A stretch of 64,000 bases of DNA from Prevotella sp. (lineage in GTDB: Bacteria; Bacteroidota; Bacteroidia; Bacteroidales; Bacteroidaceae), in the NCBI GenBank assembly GCA_017541365.1, contig JAFXZF010000010.1:56892-120891 (forward strand), given 5' to 3'. This document shows positions 7,451-15,597 of this stretch, piece after piece (position 1 is the first letter of the stretch; each line of letters opens with the position of its first letter). Both the position numbers and the translations under genes were made by a program. The notes below the pieces were generated by a model, which was not told where the DNA came from, did not search any database, and saw nothing but the letters and a program-made list of their open reading frames with translations.

Positions 7451-8290
7451 ATGCAAGTAGTAAAGACTGTAAAAGAGGTCAGAGAGATTGTAAAGGAATG
7501 GAGAAAGGAGGGACTCACCGTGGGACTGGTGCCTACGATGGGTTACCTGCATGAGGGGCATCAGAGTCTCATCAGCAGGTCGGCAAAAGAGAACGACAGA
7601 ACCGTGGTATCGGTGTTTGTCAACCCCATACAATTTGGTCCCAACGAGGACCTGGCGACCTACCCCCGCGACCTGAAGCGCGACATGCAGAAGGTGGAGG
7701 AAGCTGGCGGCAACATAATATTCAACCCGGAGCCAAGCGAGATGTACCCTGAGCACTTCACCTCATTCATCGACACGACGGAGACTACGGAACTGCTGTG
7801 CGGCGCACGTCGTCCGGTACACTTCCGCGGTGTGTGCACGGTGGTGGGCAAACTGTTTAACATAGTGGCTCCTGACCGTGCGTACTTCGGACAGAAGGAT
7901 GCGCAGCAGCTCGCCACGATAAAGCGTTTCGCACGCGACCTGAACTTTGACGTGGAGATACTGCCCTGCCCCATAGTACGCGAGGACGACGGACTGGCGA
8001 AGTCGAGCCGCAACACCTACCTCGCTCCTGATGAGCGCAAGGCGGCACTGATACTGTCGAAGAGCCTCATGAAGGGCAAGGCGGCGATAGAGAACGGCGA
8101 GAGAAGCGCCGCGAAGGTCATCGGCATCATAACGGAAAGCCTCGAGACTGAGCCACTGGCAAAAGTGGACTACGTAGAGGTGGTAGATTTTGACAATATA
8201 CAGAGGGTGGACACGATAGGCGACAACACTCTCGTAGCCATCGCTGTATATATCGGTAAGACAAGGTTGATTGATAACTTTATTATATGA
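7451..8290 (+). CDS. panC: Pantothenate synthetase
   Basis: This 279-residue enzyme joins pantoate and beta-alanine using ATP. The nucleotidyltransferase signature [10 protein letters not shown] occupies residues 28-37, followed by [20 protein letters not shown], the YFGQKDAQQ stretch and the KMSKS-like KSSRNTYL. Its stop overlaps the panD start in ATGA, which implies translational coupling to the gene that supplies its beta-alanine. Confidence 0.97.
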   Translation: MQVVKTVKEVREIVKEWRKEGLTVGLVPTMGYLHEGHQSLISRSAKENDRTVVSVFVNPIQFGPNEDLATYPRDLKRDMQKVEEAGGNIIFNPEPSEMYPEHFTSFIDTTETTELLCGARRPVHFRGVCTVVGKLFNIVAPDRAYFGQKDAQQLATIKRFARDLNFDVEILPCPIVREDDGLAKSSRNTYLAPDERKAALILSKSLMKGKAAIENGERSAAKVIGIITESLETEPLAKVDYVEVVDFDNIQRVDTIGDNTLVAIAVYIGKTRLIDNFII

Positions 8291-8679
8291 ATATAACACT
8301 GCTGAAATCAAAGATACACCGTGCTGTAATCACACAGGCGGACCTCGACTATGTGGGCAGCATAACCATCGACACCAAACTGATGCGCGAGGCGGGTATC
8401 GTGGAGTATGAGAAGGTACAGGTGGCCGACATCAACAACGGCAACCGCTTTGAGACCTACACCATAGCCGGCGAGGAGGGTTCGGGCATAATATGCGTGA
8501 ACGGTGCCGCTGCACACTGCGTCAACGTGGGCGACAAGATAATCATCATGGCTTATGCCGACATGACTCCTGAAGAGGCAGAGAAACATAAGCCGGAGGT
8601 GATATTCGTGGATGACAAGAACAACGTGGTGCGCAAGGCTAACTACGAGAAGCACGGACTGCTCAGCGACCAAGAGTAG
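8287..8679 (+). CDS. panD: Aspartate 1-decarboxylase
   Basis: This 130-residue pyruvoyl-dependent enzyme makes beta-alanine from aspartate. The self-cleavage site is visible as YVGSITID, with cleavage expected between Gly24 and Ser25 to create the pyruvoyl group. Other family motifs are [14 protein letters not shown] and [14 protein letters not shown]. Bacterial PanD maturation needs PanM/PanZ only in some gammaproteobacteria; no such gene is nearby. It overlaps panC by four bases. Confidence 0.96.
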   Translation: MNITLLKSKIHRAVITQADLDYVGSITIDTKLMREAGIVEYEKVQVADINNGNRFETYTIAGEEGSGIICVNGAAAHCVNVGDKIIIMAYADMTPEEAEKHKPEVIFVDDKNNVVRKANYEKHGLLSDQE

Positions 8680-8840
8680 TTCACAATGCACAGTTCATAG
8701 TTAACTTCGTTGACCCTCTCGATTATTCGTGTGACTCATCACTTCGTGTTTCTCCCAGAGCCTTATGAGCTCTTCGCAGAAGCAACTTCGCTCAAGGCTC
8801 TCAGGTCGCCTTTCGAGAGCGTTCACAGTTCATAGTTCAT
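8678..8840. repeat. Structured intergenic element between panD and coaBC
   Basis: A core at 8716-8819 is flanked on both sides by 7-base ACAGTTC/ATAGTTC repeats. The core has nested inverted repeats: CTCTCGA (8716-8722) with TCGAGAG (8813-8819), AGAGCCTT plus GAGC (8757-8770) with GCTCAAGGCTCT (8790-8801), and a small CTTC/GAAG hairpin inside. Part of it (8721-8751) recurs at 24781-24812. It could act in the mRNA or be a small mobile-type repeat; there is no T-run to make it an intrinsic terminator. Confidence 0.65.
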
Positions 8841-8846
8841 AAAGTT

Positions 8847-10040
8847 ATGCTTAAAGGAAAGACCATAGTACTGGGAGTGACGGGCTCAATAGCTGCCTAC
8901 AAGACTGCTATGCTTGCCTCCATGCTCGTAAAGCAGCATGCCGACGTACACGTCATCATGACACAGAATGCATGTCACTTTATCAATCCCATCACATTTG
9001 AGACACTCACGCACCATAAGTGCCTCGTTGATACCTTTGACAGAAACTTTGAGTTTAAGGTAGAACACGTATCGCTCGCACAAGCCGCCGATGCCTTTCT
9101 TATAGCACCAGCATCAGCCAACGTGATAGGTAAACTGGCTGGAGGTATATGTGACGACATGCTCACCACTACCGTGTGTGCCACACGCAAACCCGTGCTC
9201 ATAGCTCCCGCCATGAATACCGGCATGTACGAAAACCCTATAGTGCAAGACAACCTCAACAAACTGGCACGCTACGGATATACCATAATAGAACCTGCCA
9301 CAGGACGCTTGGCTTGTGGTGACACAGGGAAGGGAAAGATGCCTGAGCCAGAGGAGCTCATGGACAATATCATGCTCGCCATAGCAAAGGACAAAGACTT
9401 TGGCGGCAGAAAAGTGATAATATCTGCAGGCCCCACACAAGAAGCGATAGACCCCGTGAGATACATCACTAACCACTCATCAGGCAAAATGGGGTATGCT
9501 CTCGCCAAGATGGCACTGCTGAGAGGCGCAGAGGTGACACTTGTCACCGGACCCGTAAGCATAACCCCTTTTACAGGTATCAGCGATATCGTGAGGGTGA
9601 AGAGCGCGGAGGATATGTATAACGCCGTAACACAGCGTAGCGCAGAAGCGGACATAATAATAATGTGCAGCGCTGTAGCCGACTATACTCCAGCCACATA
9701 CTCTGAGCAAAAGGTGAAAAAGCATGACGACAACATGACGATAGAACTCATGCGAACAAAGGACATACTGAAAAGCCTCGGAGAGAAGAAATATGACGGT
9801 CAGGTGGTGGTGGGATTCTCAATGGAGACGGAAAACCTCATAGCCAACTCACAGGCAAAACTGCAGAAAAAGAACGTGGACCTAATATGTGCCAACTCCA
9901 TCGCAACGGACAAGACAGGATTTGGTGTTGATACTAATAAGGTGACGCTGATTGCAAAAGATGGTATCACGGAACTGCCTTTGTGCACAAAAGAGGAGAC
10001 GGCTGACCTCATTCTTGACAAGATAGTCACACTATTATGA
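8847..10040 (+). CDS. coaBC: Bifunctional phosphopantothenoylcysteine decarboxylase / phosphopantothenate-cysteine ligase
   Basis: This 397-residue fusion carries out two successive steps of CoA synthesis. The N-terminal flavoprotein CoaC domain (about 1-185) shows GVTGSIAAYKTAMLASML, the catalytic His in the KVEHVSLAQAAD region and PAMNTGMYENP. The C-terminal CoaB domain (about 190-397) shows ISAGPTQEAIDPVRYITNHSSGKMG and the late NKVTLIAKDG strand. The start codon directly follows the repeat element, so its ribosome binding region is made of repeat sequence. It overlaps coaX by four bases (ATGA). Confidence 0.97.
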   Translation: MLKGKTIVLGVTGSIAAYKTAMLASMLVKQHADVHVIMTQNACHFINPITFETLTHHKCLVDTFDRNFEFKVEHVSLAQAADAFLIAPASANVIGKLAGGICDDMLTTTVCATRKPVLIAPAMNTGMYENPIVQDNLNKLARYGYTIIEPATGRLACGDTGKGKMPEPEELMDNIMLAIAKDKDFGGRKVIISAGPTQEAIDPVRYITNHSSGKMGYALAKMALLRGAEVTLVTGPVSITPFTGISDIVRVKSAEDMYNAVTQRSAEADIIIMCSAVADYTPATYSEQKVKKHDDNMTIELMRTKDILKSLGEKKYDGQVVVGFSMETENLIANSQAKLQKKNVDLICANSIATDKTGFGVDTNKVTLIAKDGITELPLCTKEETADLILDKIVTLL

Positions 10041-10828
10041 AACTACTTATCGACATAGGCAACTCCACAATTGTTGTCGCTACGGTGACAAAAACGGGAG
10101 ATATAGGCAAGACTTGGCGCTTCAAGACCATTAAGGAGGAAACAGTGAAATTTTTTCGCCACGAACTGTGGGCTGGTTTCAAGAAGCACAACATGCTCGT
10201 GACAGAAATCAACGACGTAGTGATAAGTTCCGTAGTGCCGGAGGTAAATGACGATGTGGCACAGGCTATATCAGACCTCACAGGGGTGATACCACACTTC
10301 TTTGGTATGGACGATGCACTGAAAGCCATCAAGGTGGATGTGGAGTCGCCGTTGCAGGTGGGTAAGGACCGCATAGCCGATGCTATCGGTGCCCTCAGTC
10401 TGTACGGAGCACCTGCCATAGTATTTGACTTTGGCACGGCAACGACGGTGGGTATCATCAACGAGAAACAGACATTCATCGGAGGCATGATAATACCTGG
10501 CGTCAAGACATCACTCAATGCACTGAGCTCTAAAGCATCACAGCTGCCAGCAATCGATATGGAAAGACCACGTAGCATAGTAGGAAAAAATACGTTGGAA
10601 TGCATGCAGAGTGGCATAATGCATGGTTCGGCGGCAATGGTAGATGGACTCATAGATAGACTGATGCCACTCATACACTCAGATGACGTGAAACTGATAG
10701 CTACTGGAGGAATGGCTAAATATGTGGTGCCATTCTGCCAGCATAAGATAATTATAGAAGACTTCCTGCAGTTTAAGGGAATACTCGCATGCACGACAGC
10801 AAGCAGGTATAACCTGCATGTAGTATAA
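10037..10828 (+). CDS. coaX: Type III pantothenate kinase
   Basis: This 263-residue member of the ASKHA fold phosphorylates pantothenate. Motifs are DIGNSTIVVATV at the N-terminus (PHOSPHATE-1 type), GKDRIADAIGAL, FDFGTATTVGIINE and the late GIMHGSAAMVDGLID. Type III kinases are insensitive to CoA feedback and are the common form in Bacteroidetes. With panB, panC, panD and coaBC it covers all steps from ketoisovalerate to phosphopantetheine except ketopantoate reduction. Confidence 0.95.
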   Translation: MKLLIDIGNSTIVVATVTKTGDIGKTWRFKTIKEETVKFFRHELWAGFKKHNMLVTEINDVVISSVVPEVNDDVAQAISDLTGVIPHFFGMDDALKAIKVDVESPLQVGKDRIADAIGALSLYGAPAIVFDFGTATTVGIINEKQTFIGGMIIPGVKTSLNALSSKASQLPAIDMERPRSIVGKNTLECMQSGIMHGSAAMVDGLIDRLMPLIHSDDVKLIATGGMAKYVVPFCQHKIIIEDFLQFKGILACTTASRYNLHVV

Positions 10829-11646
10829 TGATGACACTCACAGCCGACAGCGGAAGTACTAAAACCACGTGGCTACTCTCCGACGGAAACATATCGTGGA
10901 CACTGACGACACAGGGTATAAACCCCTTTCATCAGCAGTATGACGTGATGAGTCGCATAATAAACCACGAGCTCCTCACACACTCTGACTTTCCGGACAA
11001 GGCACACATTGACGAGATTTATTTCTATGGTGCTGGATGCACCAAGGACAAATCGCCGATACTGAAGTCTATATTGCAGGAAACTTTCCCCCATGCTCAT
11101 ATAGAAGTGGATAGCGATATGCTGGGTGCTGCAAGGGCACTCTTTGGCGACAAACCAGGCATAGCATGTATACTGGGTACCGGTGCCAACTCTTGTCTAT
11201 ACGATGGTAGAGACATCGTAAGCAACGTATCGCCGATGGGCTATATACTCGGTGATGAGGGAAGCGGAGCAATGATGGGCAGAACCTTTGTCAATCTGCT
11301 ATATAAGGGCGGACATCATGATGATATAAGGAATTTTGAACATGAGACGGGACTGACGCAAGCTGACATTATACAGAAGGTGTACAGAGAACCTATGCCA
11401 AACAGATTTCTCGCCTCACTGGCGCCCTACATCAAAAGCATCAGTGACAAACCTTGGGTGAAGGAGATGATAACAGACTGCTTCGGACTGTTCTTTCGTC
11501 ACAACGTACGCCACTACAACCGCCCTGATCTATGTTGCTCATTTGTTGGTAGCATAGCGTATTATTTTGAGGACGACTTGCGCAAGGCAGCAAAAAAAGA
11601 GGGTTCTCTCATCGGGAAAATAATGAAAGAACCCCTTAACTCTTAA
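10828..11646 (+). CDS. N-acetylglucosamine-kinase-like protein (BadF/BadG/BcrA/BcrD ATPase family)
   Basis: This 272-residue ASKHA-fold protein begins with the phosphate-binding motif TADSGSTKTTWLL and contains CILGTGANSC and GYILGDEGSGAMMGR, typical of the N-acetylglucosamine kinase branch. The likely reaction is ATP-dependent phosphorylation of an amino sugar salvaged from cell wall or mucin. Its ATG shares a base with the coaX stop, so it is the last gene of the CoA cluster transcript even though the function differs. Two adjacent ATGs (10828 and 10831) are possible starts. The 3' end doubles as a terminator for the opposing operon. Confidence 0.8.
   Translation: MMTLTADSGSTKTTWLLSDGNISWTLTTQGINPFHQQYDVMSRIINHELLTHSDFPDKAHIDEIYFYGAGCTKDKSPILKSILQETFPHAHIEVDSDMLGAARALFGDKPGIACILGTGANSCLYDGRDIVSNVSPMGYILGDEGSGAMMGRTFVNLLYKGGHHDDIRNFEHETGLTQADIIQKVYREPMPNRFLASLAPYIKSISDKPWVKEMITDCFGLFFRHNVRHYNRPDLCCSFVGSIAYYFEDDLRKAAKKEGSLIGKIMKEPLNS
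11592..11634 (-). terminator. Terminator of the TPR-lipoprotein operon, inside the opposing gene
   Basis: Read on the minus strand, GGGTTCT (11628-11634) pairs with AGAACCC (11601-11607). TC and seven Ts follow (As at 11592-11598 on the plus strand). The hairpin lies within the last codons of the N-acetylglucosamine-kinase-like gene. Confidence 0.65.
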
Positions 11647-11657
11647 TATTAGCTTAC

Positions 11658-12182
11658 TTACTCTGCTCCGTTGATACGCTCGGCACTGGTGGCACCCATA
11701 TTGCTGAGGCGCATCTGTACGTAGTAAAATTCCTCATTGGTCTCATCCGGTGAACCCACGCTGACAACAAACAGCAGATCGTTGCCATCAACTTTATCAA
11801 AATTCATGCCCAGTAGCACACCATGCTCGATAAAGTCCTTGGGTAGGACGGGAGCGAAGTTGGACTTTGAGAATGTCTTCTCGAAGAACACTGAGCCATC
11901 AGCCCTGTTGACGGTAAGCGTCACGCTATTGTCACAGTACTTGGTGTCGTGATTGGTCACCTGAGACAGATTGCTGTCAGCATAGCGCTTGATGGTGTAG
12001 CTATACTCTGCTCCCTTAATCCATGTTACCGAACCAGACTGTTCGCTGGATGCCATAGACTCGGGTCCGTCCTGAGGTTTCTCTACGACCTTCTCTATAA
12101 TAATATCGTCAGTCTGCTCCTTTTTCTTGCAAGAGACGGTTACCACCAACGATAGGAATAATATGAGCGCTATTCTGTACAT
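11658..12182 (-). CDS. Predicted lipoprotein, DUF4738-like
   Basis: This 174-residue protein begins with a signal peptide ending in a lipobox (VTVSC, Cys18) followed by charged KKKEQ. The mature part has a Glu/Pro/Ser-rich linker (about 25-50) and then a compact beta-rich domain (about 53-170). It resembles the Bacteroidales family DUF4738, but I cannot confirm this without a profile search. It starts five bases after the TPR gene stop and shares its promoter. No function is known. Confidence 0.7.
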   Translation of the reverse strand: MYRIALILFLSLVVTVSCKKKEQTDDIIIEKVVEKPQDGPESMASSEQSGSVTWIKGAEYSYTIKRYADSNLSQVTNHDTKYCDNSVTLTVNRADGSVFFEKTFSKSNFAPVLPKDFIEHGVLLGMNFDKVDGNDLLFVVSVGSPDETNEEFYYVQMRLSNMGATSAERINGAE

Positions 12183-12187
12183 ACTAT

Positions 12188-12874
12188 TTACTTCAGTCTC
12201 TCGATGTACTTGTCGATCTCCTGTGCAGCAGCACTTACCATGTACTTCTTCTTTATCTCCTCATAGATCTTGAGGGCATCATCCTTTTTCCCTTGGCTCT
12301 CAAGGAGACGTGCAGCCTTGATGAGGAAAGTTGGTGAGAGTGAGTAGTTGGCGCCGTCCTTTGTGGCATCGTCAGCCATTTCTGCAGCTTCTTTGAATGA
12401 GCTTATCGCCTTGTCTATATTACCAGTGTTGGCATAGGCATCGCCCAGTGCAGCGGTGATAGCAGGGCTTATCATGGCATCATCCTTTGTAGAGAAGTCC
12501 TCGAGATACTTCACTGCCTCCTGCCACTTACCCAACTGCGCGTATGATAGTCCAGCATAAGCTTTTGCGAGGTTGGCAGCATCAGTGCCACCATAGTTGT
12601 CAATAACGGCGATGAAGCCCTCTGTCTGCTTGTCGCCATTGAGCGCCTTCTGGAAATCGCCCTGCTCGAAGAGGCTCTGTGCCTTTGCAAGTGCTGTTGA
12701 TGCCTTCTCCTCACGAGGTCCAGCGATAAATGTGCCATAAACTATGCAACCTGCTATAATAATGATGATAGCAGCGATTGCAGTAATGATTTGCTTACGA
12801 TACTTCAGAAAGAACGCTTCCTGTTTGTTGAGTGATTGCTCCGTAGTAGCAATGTTTTTGTTTGATTTAGCCAT
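12188..12874 (-). CDS. Membrane-anchored tetratricopeptide-repeat protein (YfgM-like topology)
   Basis: This is a 228-residue protein. A cytoplasmic stub of about 28 residues is followed by one transmembrane helix (about 29-48, AAIIIIIAGCIVYGTFIAG) and then three or four TPR-like helical pairs, including LAKAYAGLSYAQLGKWQEAVKYLEDF and ALGDAYANTGNIDKAISSFKEA. This layout matches the YfgM/ancillary translocon TPR group, where the repeats face the periplasm. The start ATG at 12874 (MAKSNKN) is chosen over an upstream in-frame ATG at 12922, which sits at the predicted transcription start. Confidence 0.85.
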   Translation of the reverse strand: MAKSNKNIATTEQSLNKQEAFFLKYRKQIITAIAAIIIIIAGCIVYGTFIAGPREEKASTALAKAQSLFEQGDFQKALNGDKQTEGFIAVIDNYGGTDAANLAKAYAGLSYAQLGKWQEAVKYLEDFSTKDDAMISPAITAALGDAYANTGNIDKAISSFKEAAEMADDATKDGANYSLSPTFLIKAARLLESQGKKDDALKIYEEIKKKYMVSAAAQEIDKYIERLK

Positions 12875-12929
12875 TATGTTTTTATTTTTTTTATTTGTTT
12901 TCTGATATATACAAAACCACAAATTTGTG

Positions 12930-12961
12930 CAAAGTTACAAAAAAATCCTTATATCAACAAA
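12930..12961 (-). promoter_or_regulatory. Promoter of the TPR-lipoprotein pair
   Basis: On the minus strand, TTTG (12958-12961), a 20-base spacer and TAACTTTG (12930-12937) form a perfect consensus. It begins just after the stop of the DEAD helicase gene, so the pair is transcribed independently of the large upstream operon. Confidence 0.85.
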
Positions 12962-12962
12962 C

Positions 12963-14372
12963 TTATCTCTTATTATTCTGTTTTTTTTCTCGTTTGCCGT
13001 GGGGTTTGCCGTGTCTATCGTCTCGCTGGCGATTTTGTCCAGAATGTTTGCCATGAGATTTCTTGTGATATGGCTTTTTAGATGGTGAGGACGATCTATA
13101 CTCTGGGCTCTCGCCACAATCATTAGGGAGTGTATTTTTAGTGATGGTACGCTCAAGGAAACGCTCTATCCTACGGAAATACATCATATCGTCCTCGGCA
13201 ACAAGGGTTATAGCGACACCATCGCGCTCAGCTCGTGCGGTACGTCCGATACGGTGAATATAATCTTCCACATCACGCGGTACGTCATAATTGATTACCA
13301 TCTGTATATCATCGATGTCTATGCCTCGTGCTACGATGTCAGTAGCTACGAGTACATCAATATTGCCAGACTTGAAGCGGTACATGATATCGTCGCGTTC
13401 TGCCTGTGAAAGGTCAGAGTGCATAGCTCCGCAGTTGACCTTCATCTGCTGTAGGGTGCGGTTGATTTCTTTCACCCGCTGCTTTTTTCCTGAAAATATG
13501 ATGACACGCTTCAGACTGTACGGCTGTCCTGACTCGGGCATAAAACCCTCACTGTATAAGTGCTTGAGTATTTTGTTTTTGAATGGTGCATGACACAGAT
13601 ATGCCGACTGCTGTATCTTTTCCGCAGGTTTGCTGACAGCTATCTTCACATTGACTGGATTGTGAAGTAGTGTGTTAGCGAGACGATTGATGTTGTCTGG
13701 CATCGTGGCAGAAAACATTATCGTCTGACATTTTATGGGACCCTTGGCTCCAGTCTTTGGGTTAACTCCGATTTGTTTTGCTATAGCGATGATATCTTCG
13801 GAAAATCCCATGTCGAGCATGCGGTCAGCTTCATCGAGTATGAAAAATGACAATCGCGATAAGTCGAGGTTGCCCATCTGCATATGGGAGATGAGGCGTC
13901 CTGGTGTAGCTATGATGACTGATGCTCCTTTGCGTAAAGCTTCCAGTTCCTGATCGTAACGGTTGCCGTCATTGCCCCCATATACTGCCACCGAACTAAT
14001 GCCGTCGAGGTAGTATGAAAAACCCTGCATGGCTTGATCTATCTGCTGTGCAAGTTCTCGTGTGGGTGCCATGATGAGGCAGTTGACTGCATCCTCTGGA
14101 TAACCGCCGTCGTCGAGGAGTGACAGTACTGGCAGCAGGTATGCAGCAGTCTTTCCTGTACCAGTCTGCGCTACACCCATGATGTCGTGTCCTTCGATTA
14201 TATGATCGATGCATGCTTCCTGAATGGGTGTACACACATCGAAGTGCATATCCCACAGGGCATCGAGAATATTGTCGTTAAGCAATGTCTCGTCAAAATG
14301 CAATCTGTCTGCATTTTCCGTACCATTGGAACTTTTCTGTTGTGTTATGTTGTCGTTTTTTCTTTCAGTCAT
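12963..14372 (-). CDS. DEAD-box ATP-dependent RNA helicase
   Basis: This 469-residue helicase has all core motifs: PIQEACI (Q motif region), AQTGTGKT (I), APTRELAQQ (Ia), TPGRL, DEAD within FILDEADRMLDMG (II), FSATMP (III), VATDIVARGIDIDD (V) and HRIGRTARAERDG (VI). The last 60 residues are a basic Lys/His/Arg-rich tail likely to bind RNA. It is related to the RhlE/CsdA-type helicases that act in ribosome assembly and RNA decay. It lies 65 bases downstream of the LptF-like gene and may be the last member of the ftsY operon. Confidence 0.92.
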   Translation of the reverse strand: MTERKNDNITQQKSSNGTENADRLHFDETLLNDNILDALWDMHFDVCTPIQEACIDHIIEGHDIMGVAQTGTGKTAAYLLPVLSLLDDGGYPEDAVNCLIMAPTRELAQQIDQAMQGFSYYLDGISSVAVYGGNDGNRYDQELEALRKGASVIIATPGRLISHMQMGNLDLSRLSFFILDEADRMLDMGFSEDIIAIAKQIGVNPKTGAKGPIKCQTIMFSATMPDNINRLANTLLHNPVNVKIAVSKPAEKIQQSAYLCHAPFKNKILKHLYSEGFMPESGQPYSLKRVIIFSGKKQRVKEINRTLQQMKVNCGAMHSDLSQAERDDIMYRFKSGNIDVLVATDIVARGIDIDDIQMVINYDVPRDVEDYIHRIGRTARAERDGVAITLVAEDDMMYFRRIERFLERTITKNTLPNDCGESPEYRSSSPSKKPYHKKSHGKHSGQNRQRDDRHGKPHGKREKKQNNKR

Positions 14373-14437
14373 ATTGTTTGTTCGGGGATTTCGATTTATA
14401 TGTTTGTACGAAATATAGAGTATAAAAATAGATTCGA

Positions 14438-15589
14438 TCAGTTGGGGGCCTTACGGTAGCAGAAGTATGCCACAAAGGCGAATATGATATTAGGCATCCA
14501 TGCTGCCAGCATCGGTGGTGCTCCAGCATTGACGGCAAATGATGATGACACCGTTTGGAGCATGATGTACACGAAACTCAGCACCAGTCCCAATCCGAGA
14601 TACATTCCCATGCCTCCCTTACGTTTCCTGGAAGACAACGAAGCACCTATTATTGTGAGTATGAACGATGCAAATGAGGTGGCGATTCGCTTGTGATATT
14701 CTACTTGGTATCTCACAACGTTAGATGACCCTCTGTCGATTTGCTTTGAGATGTAATCTGCCAGTTGTGGTGAGGTAAATGTCTCCTGCTGACCTCTCGA
14801 ATATACGAGGTCCGTTGGTTCCATAAAGATTATGGTGTCCATAGTTGTGCCTGATGTGATTTGTTCACGCACTCCCCGCATGTTGCGTATTTTCCAATTA
14901 CTTGCTTTCCAATGATACTTAGAGTCAGAAATGGTGTCATACTGTATTTCTATTGCCGTCATGTGCGACACTAACTTCTTGTTTTCAAACTTGTCAAGAC
15001 AAAATCCATATCCTCGTTTACGAACATTATCATAATGTTGCATGTAGGCTATGACGCCTTTGTCAACCTGGAGCTGAACATTTTCAGCAGAAGTATTTTT
15101 CTTATTATTCTTGTATAGTGCCTCGAAGTTTTGACGTATTACTGTTCCGTGAGGTATGACATATGCTGACAAGCAATAGTTTAGACCCGAGATGAACATA
15201 CATGAGATCATATATGGTTTCATCATCCTTCTAAAACTTACGCCAGATGCCATAATTGATATAATCTCACTATTGCCTGCCATCTTGGATGTGAAGAATA
15301 TCACAGCAATAAATACGAACAGGGGCGAAAAGAGGTTGGCGAAATAGGGAATGAAGTTTGCATAGTAATCAAATACTATTGCTTTCCAAGGTGTATGAAA
15401 CTGTTCAAACTTGTTAAGGTTTTCGTTGAAGTCAATGACGATACTTATACTGATTATCAGCAGGATAGAGAAGAAATATGTGCCGATAAACTTTCCTATG
15501 ATATAACGATCCAAGCGTCCTATAATTTTCGAAAAATCATAGGAGCGAAGCGAGGCAAATATTTTGTTTGTGGAAAGTCTTTTTAACAT
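14438..15589 (-). CDS. LptF/LptG family permease (YjgP/YjgQ)
   Basis: This 383-residue protein has three N-terminal transmembrane helices (about 36-54, 80-102, 125-147), a periplasmic domain of about 150 residues and three C-terminal helices. This is the LptF/LptG layout. These permeases, with LptB and LptC, extract lipopolysaccharide from the inner membrane. The DRYIIGKFIGTYF start is typical. Which of the two paralogues it is cannot be decided here. An LptC gene lies elsewhere in the window (55062-55718). It starts eight bases after the tgt stop. Confidence 0.9.
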   Translation of the reverse strand: MLKRLSTNKIFASLRSYDFSKIIGRLDRYIIGKFIGTYFFSILLIISISIVIDFNENLNKFEQFHTPWKAIVFDYYANFIPYFANLFSPLFVFIAVIFFTSKMAGNSEIISIMASGVSFRRMMKPYMISCMFISGLNYCLSAYVIPHGTVIRQNFEALYKNNKKNTSAENVQLQVDKGVIAYMQHYDNVRKRGYGFCLDKFENKKLVSHMTAIEIQYDTISDSKYHWKASNWKIRNMRGVREQITSGTTMDTIIFMEPTDLVYSRGQQETFTSPQLADYISKQIDRGSSNVVRYQVEYHKRIATSFASFILTIIGASLSSRKRKGGMGMYLGLGLVLSFVYIMLQTVSSSFAVNAGAPPMLAAWMPNIIFAFVAYFCYRKAPN

Positions 15590-15597
15590 GTAGTCAC

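Noticed and set aside
10027..10794. Long minus-strand open frame opposite coaX
   Set aside because: It is fully covered by coaX, whose motifs are unambiguous; the antisense frame arises from codon bias.
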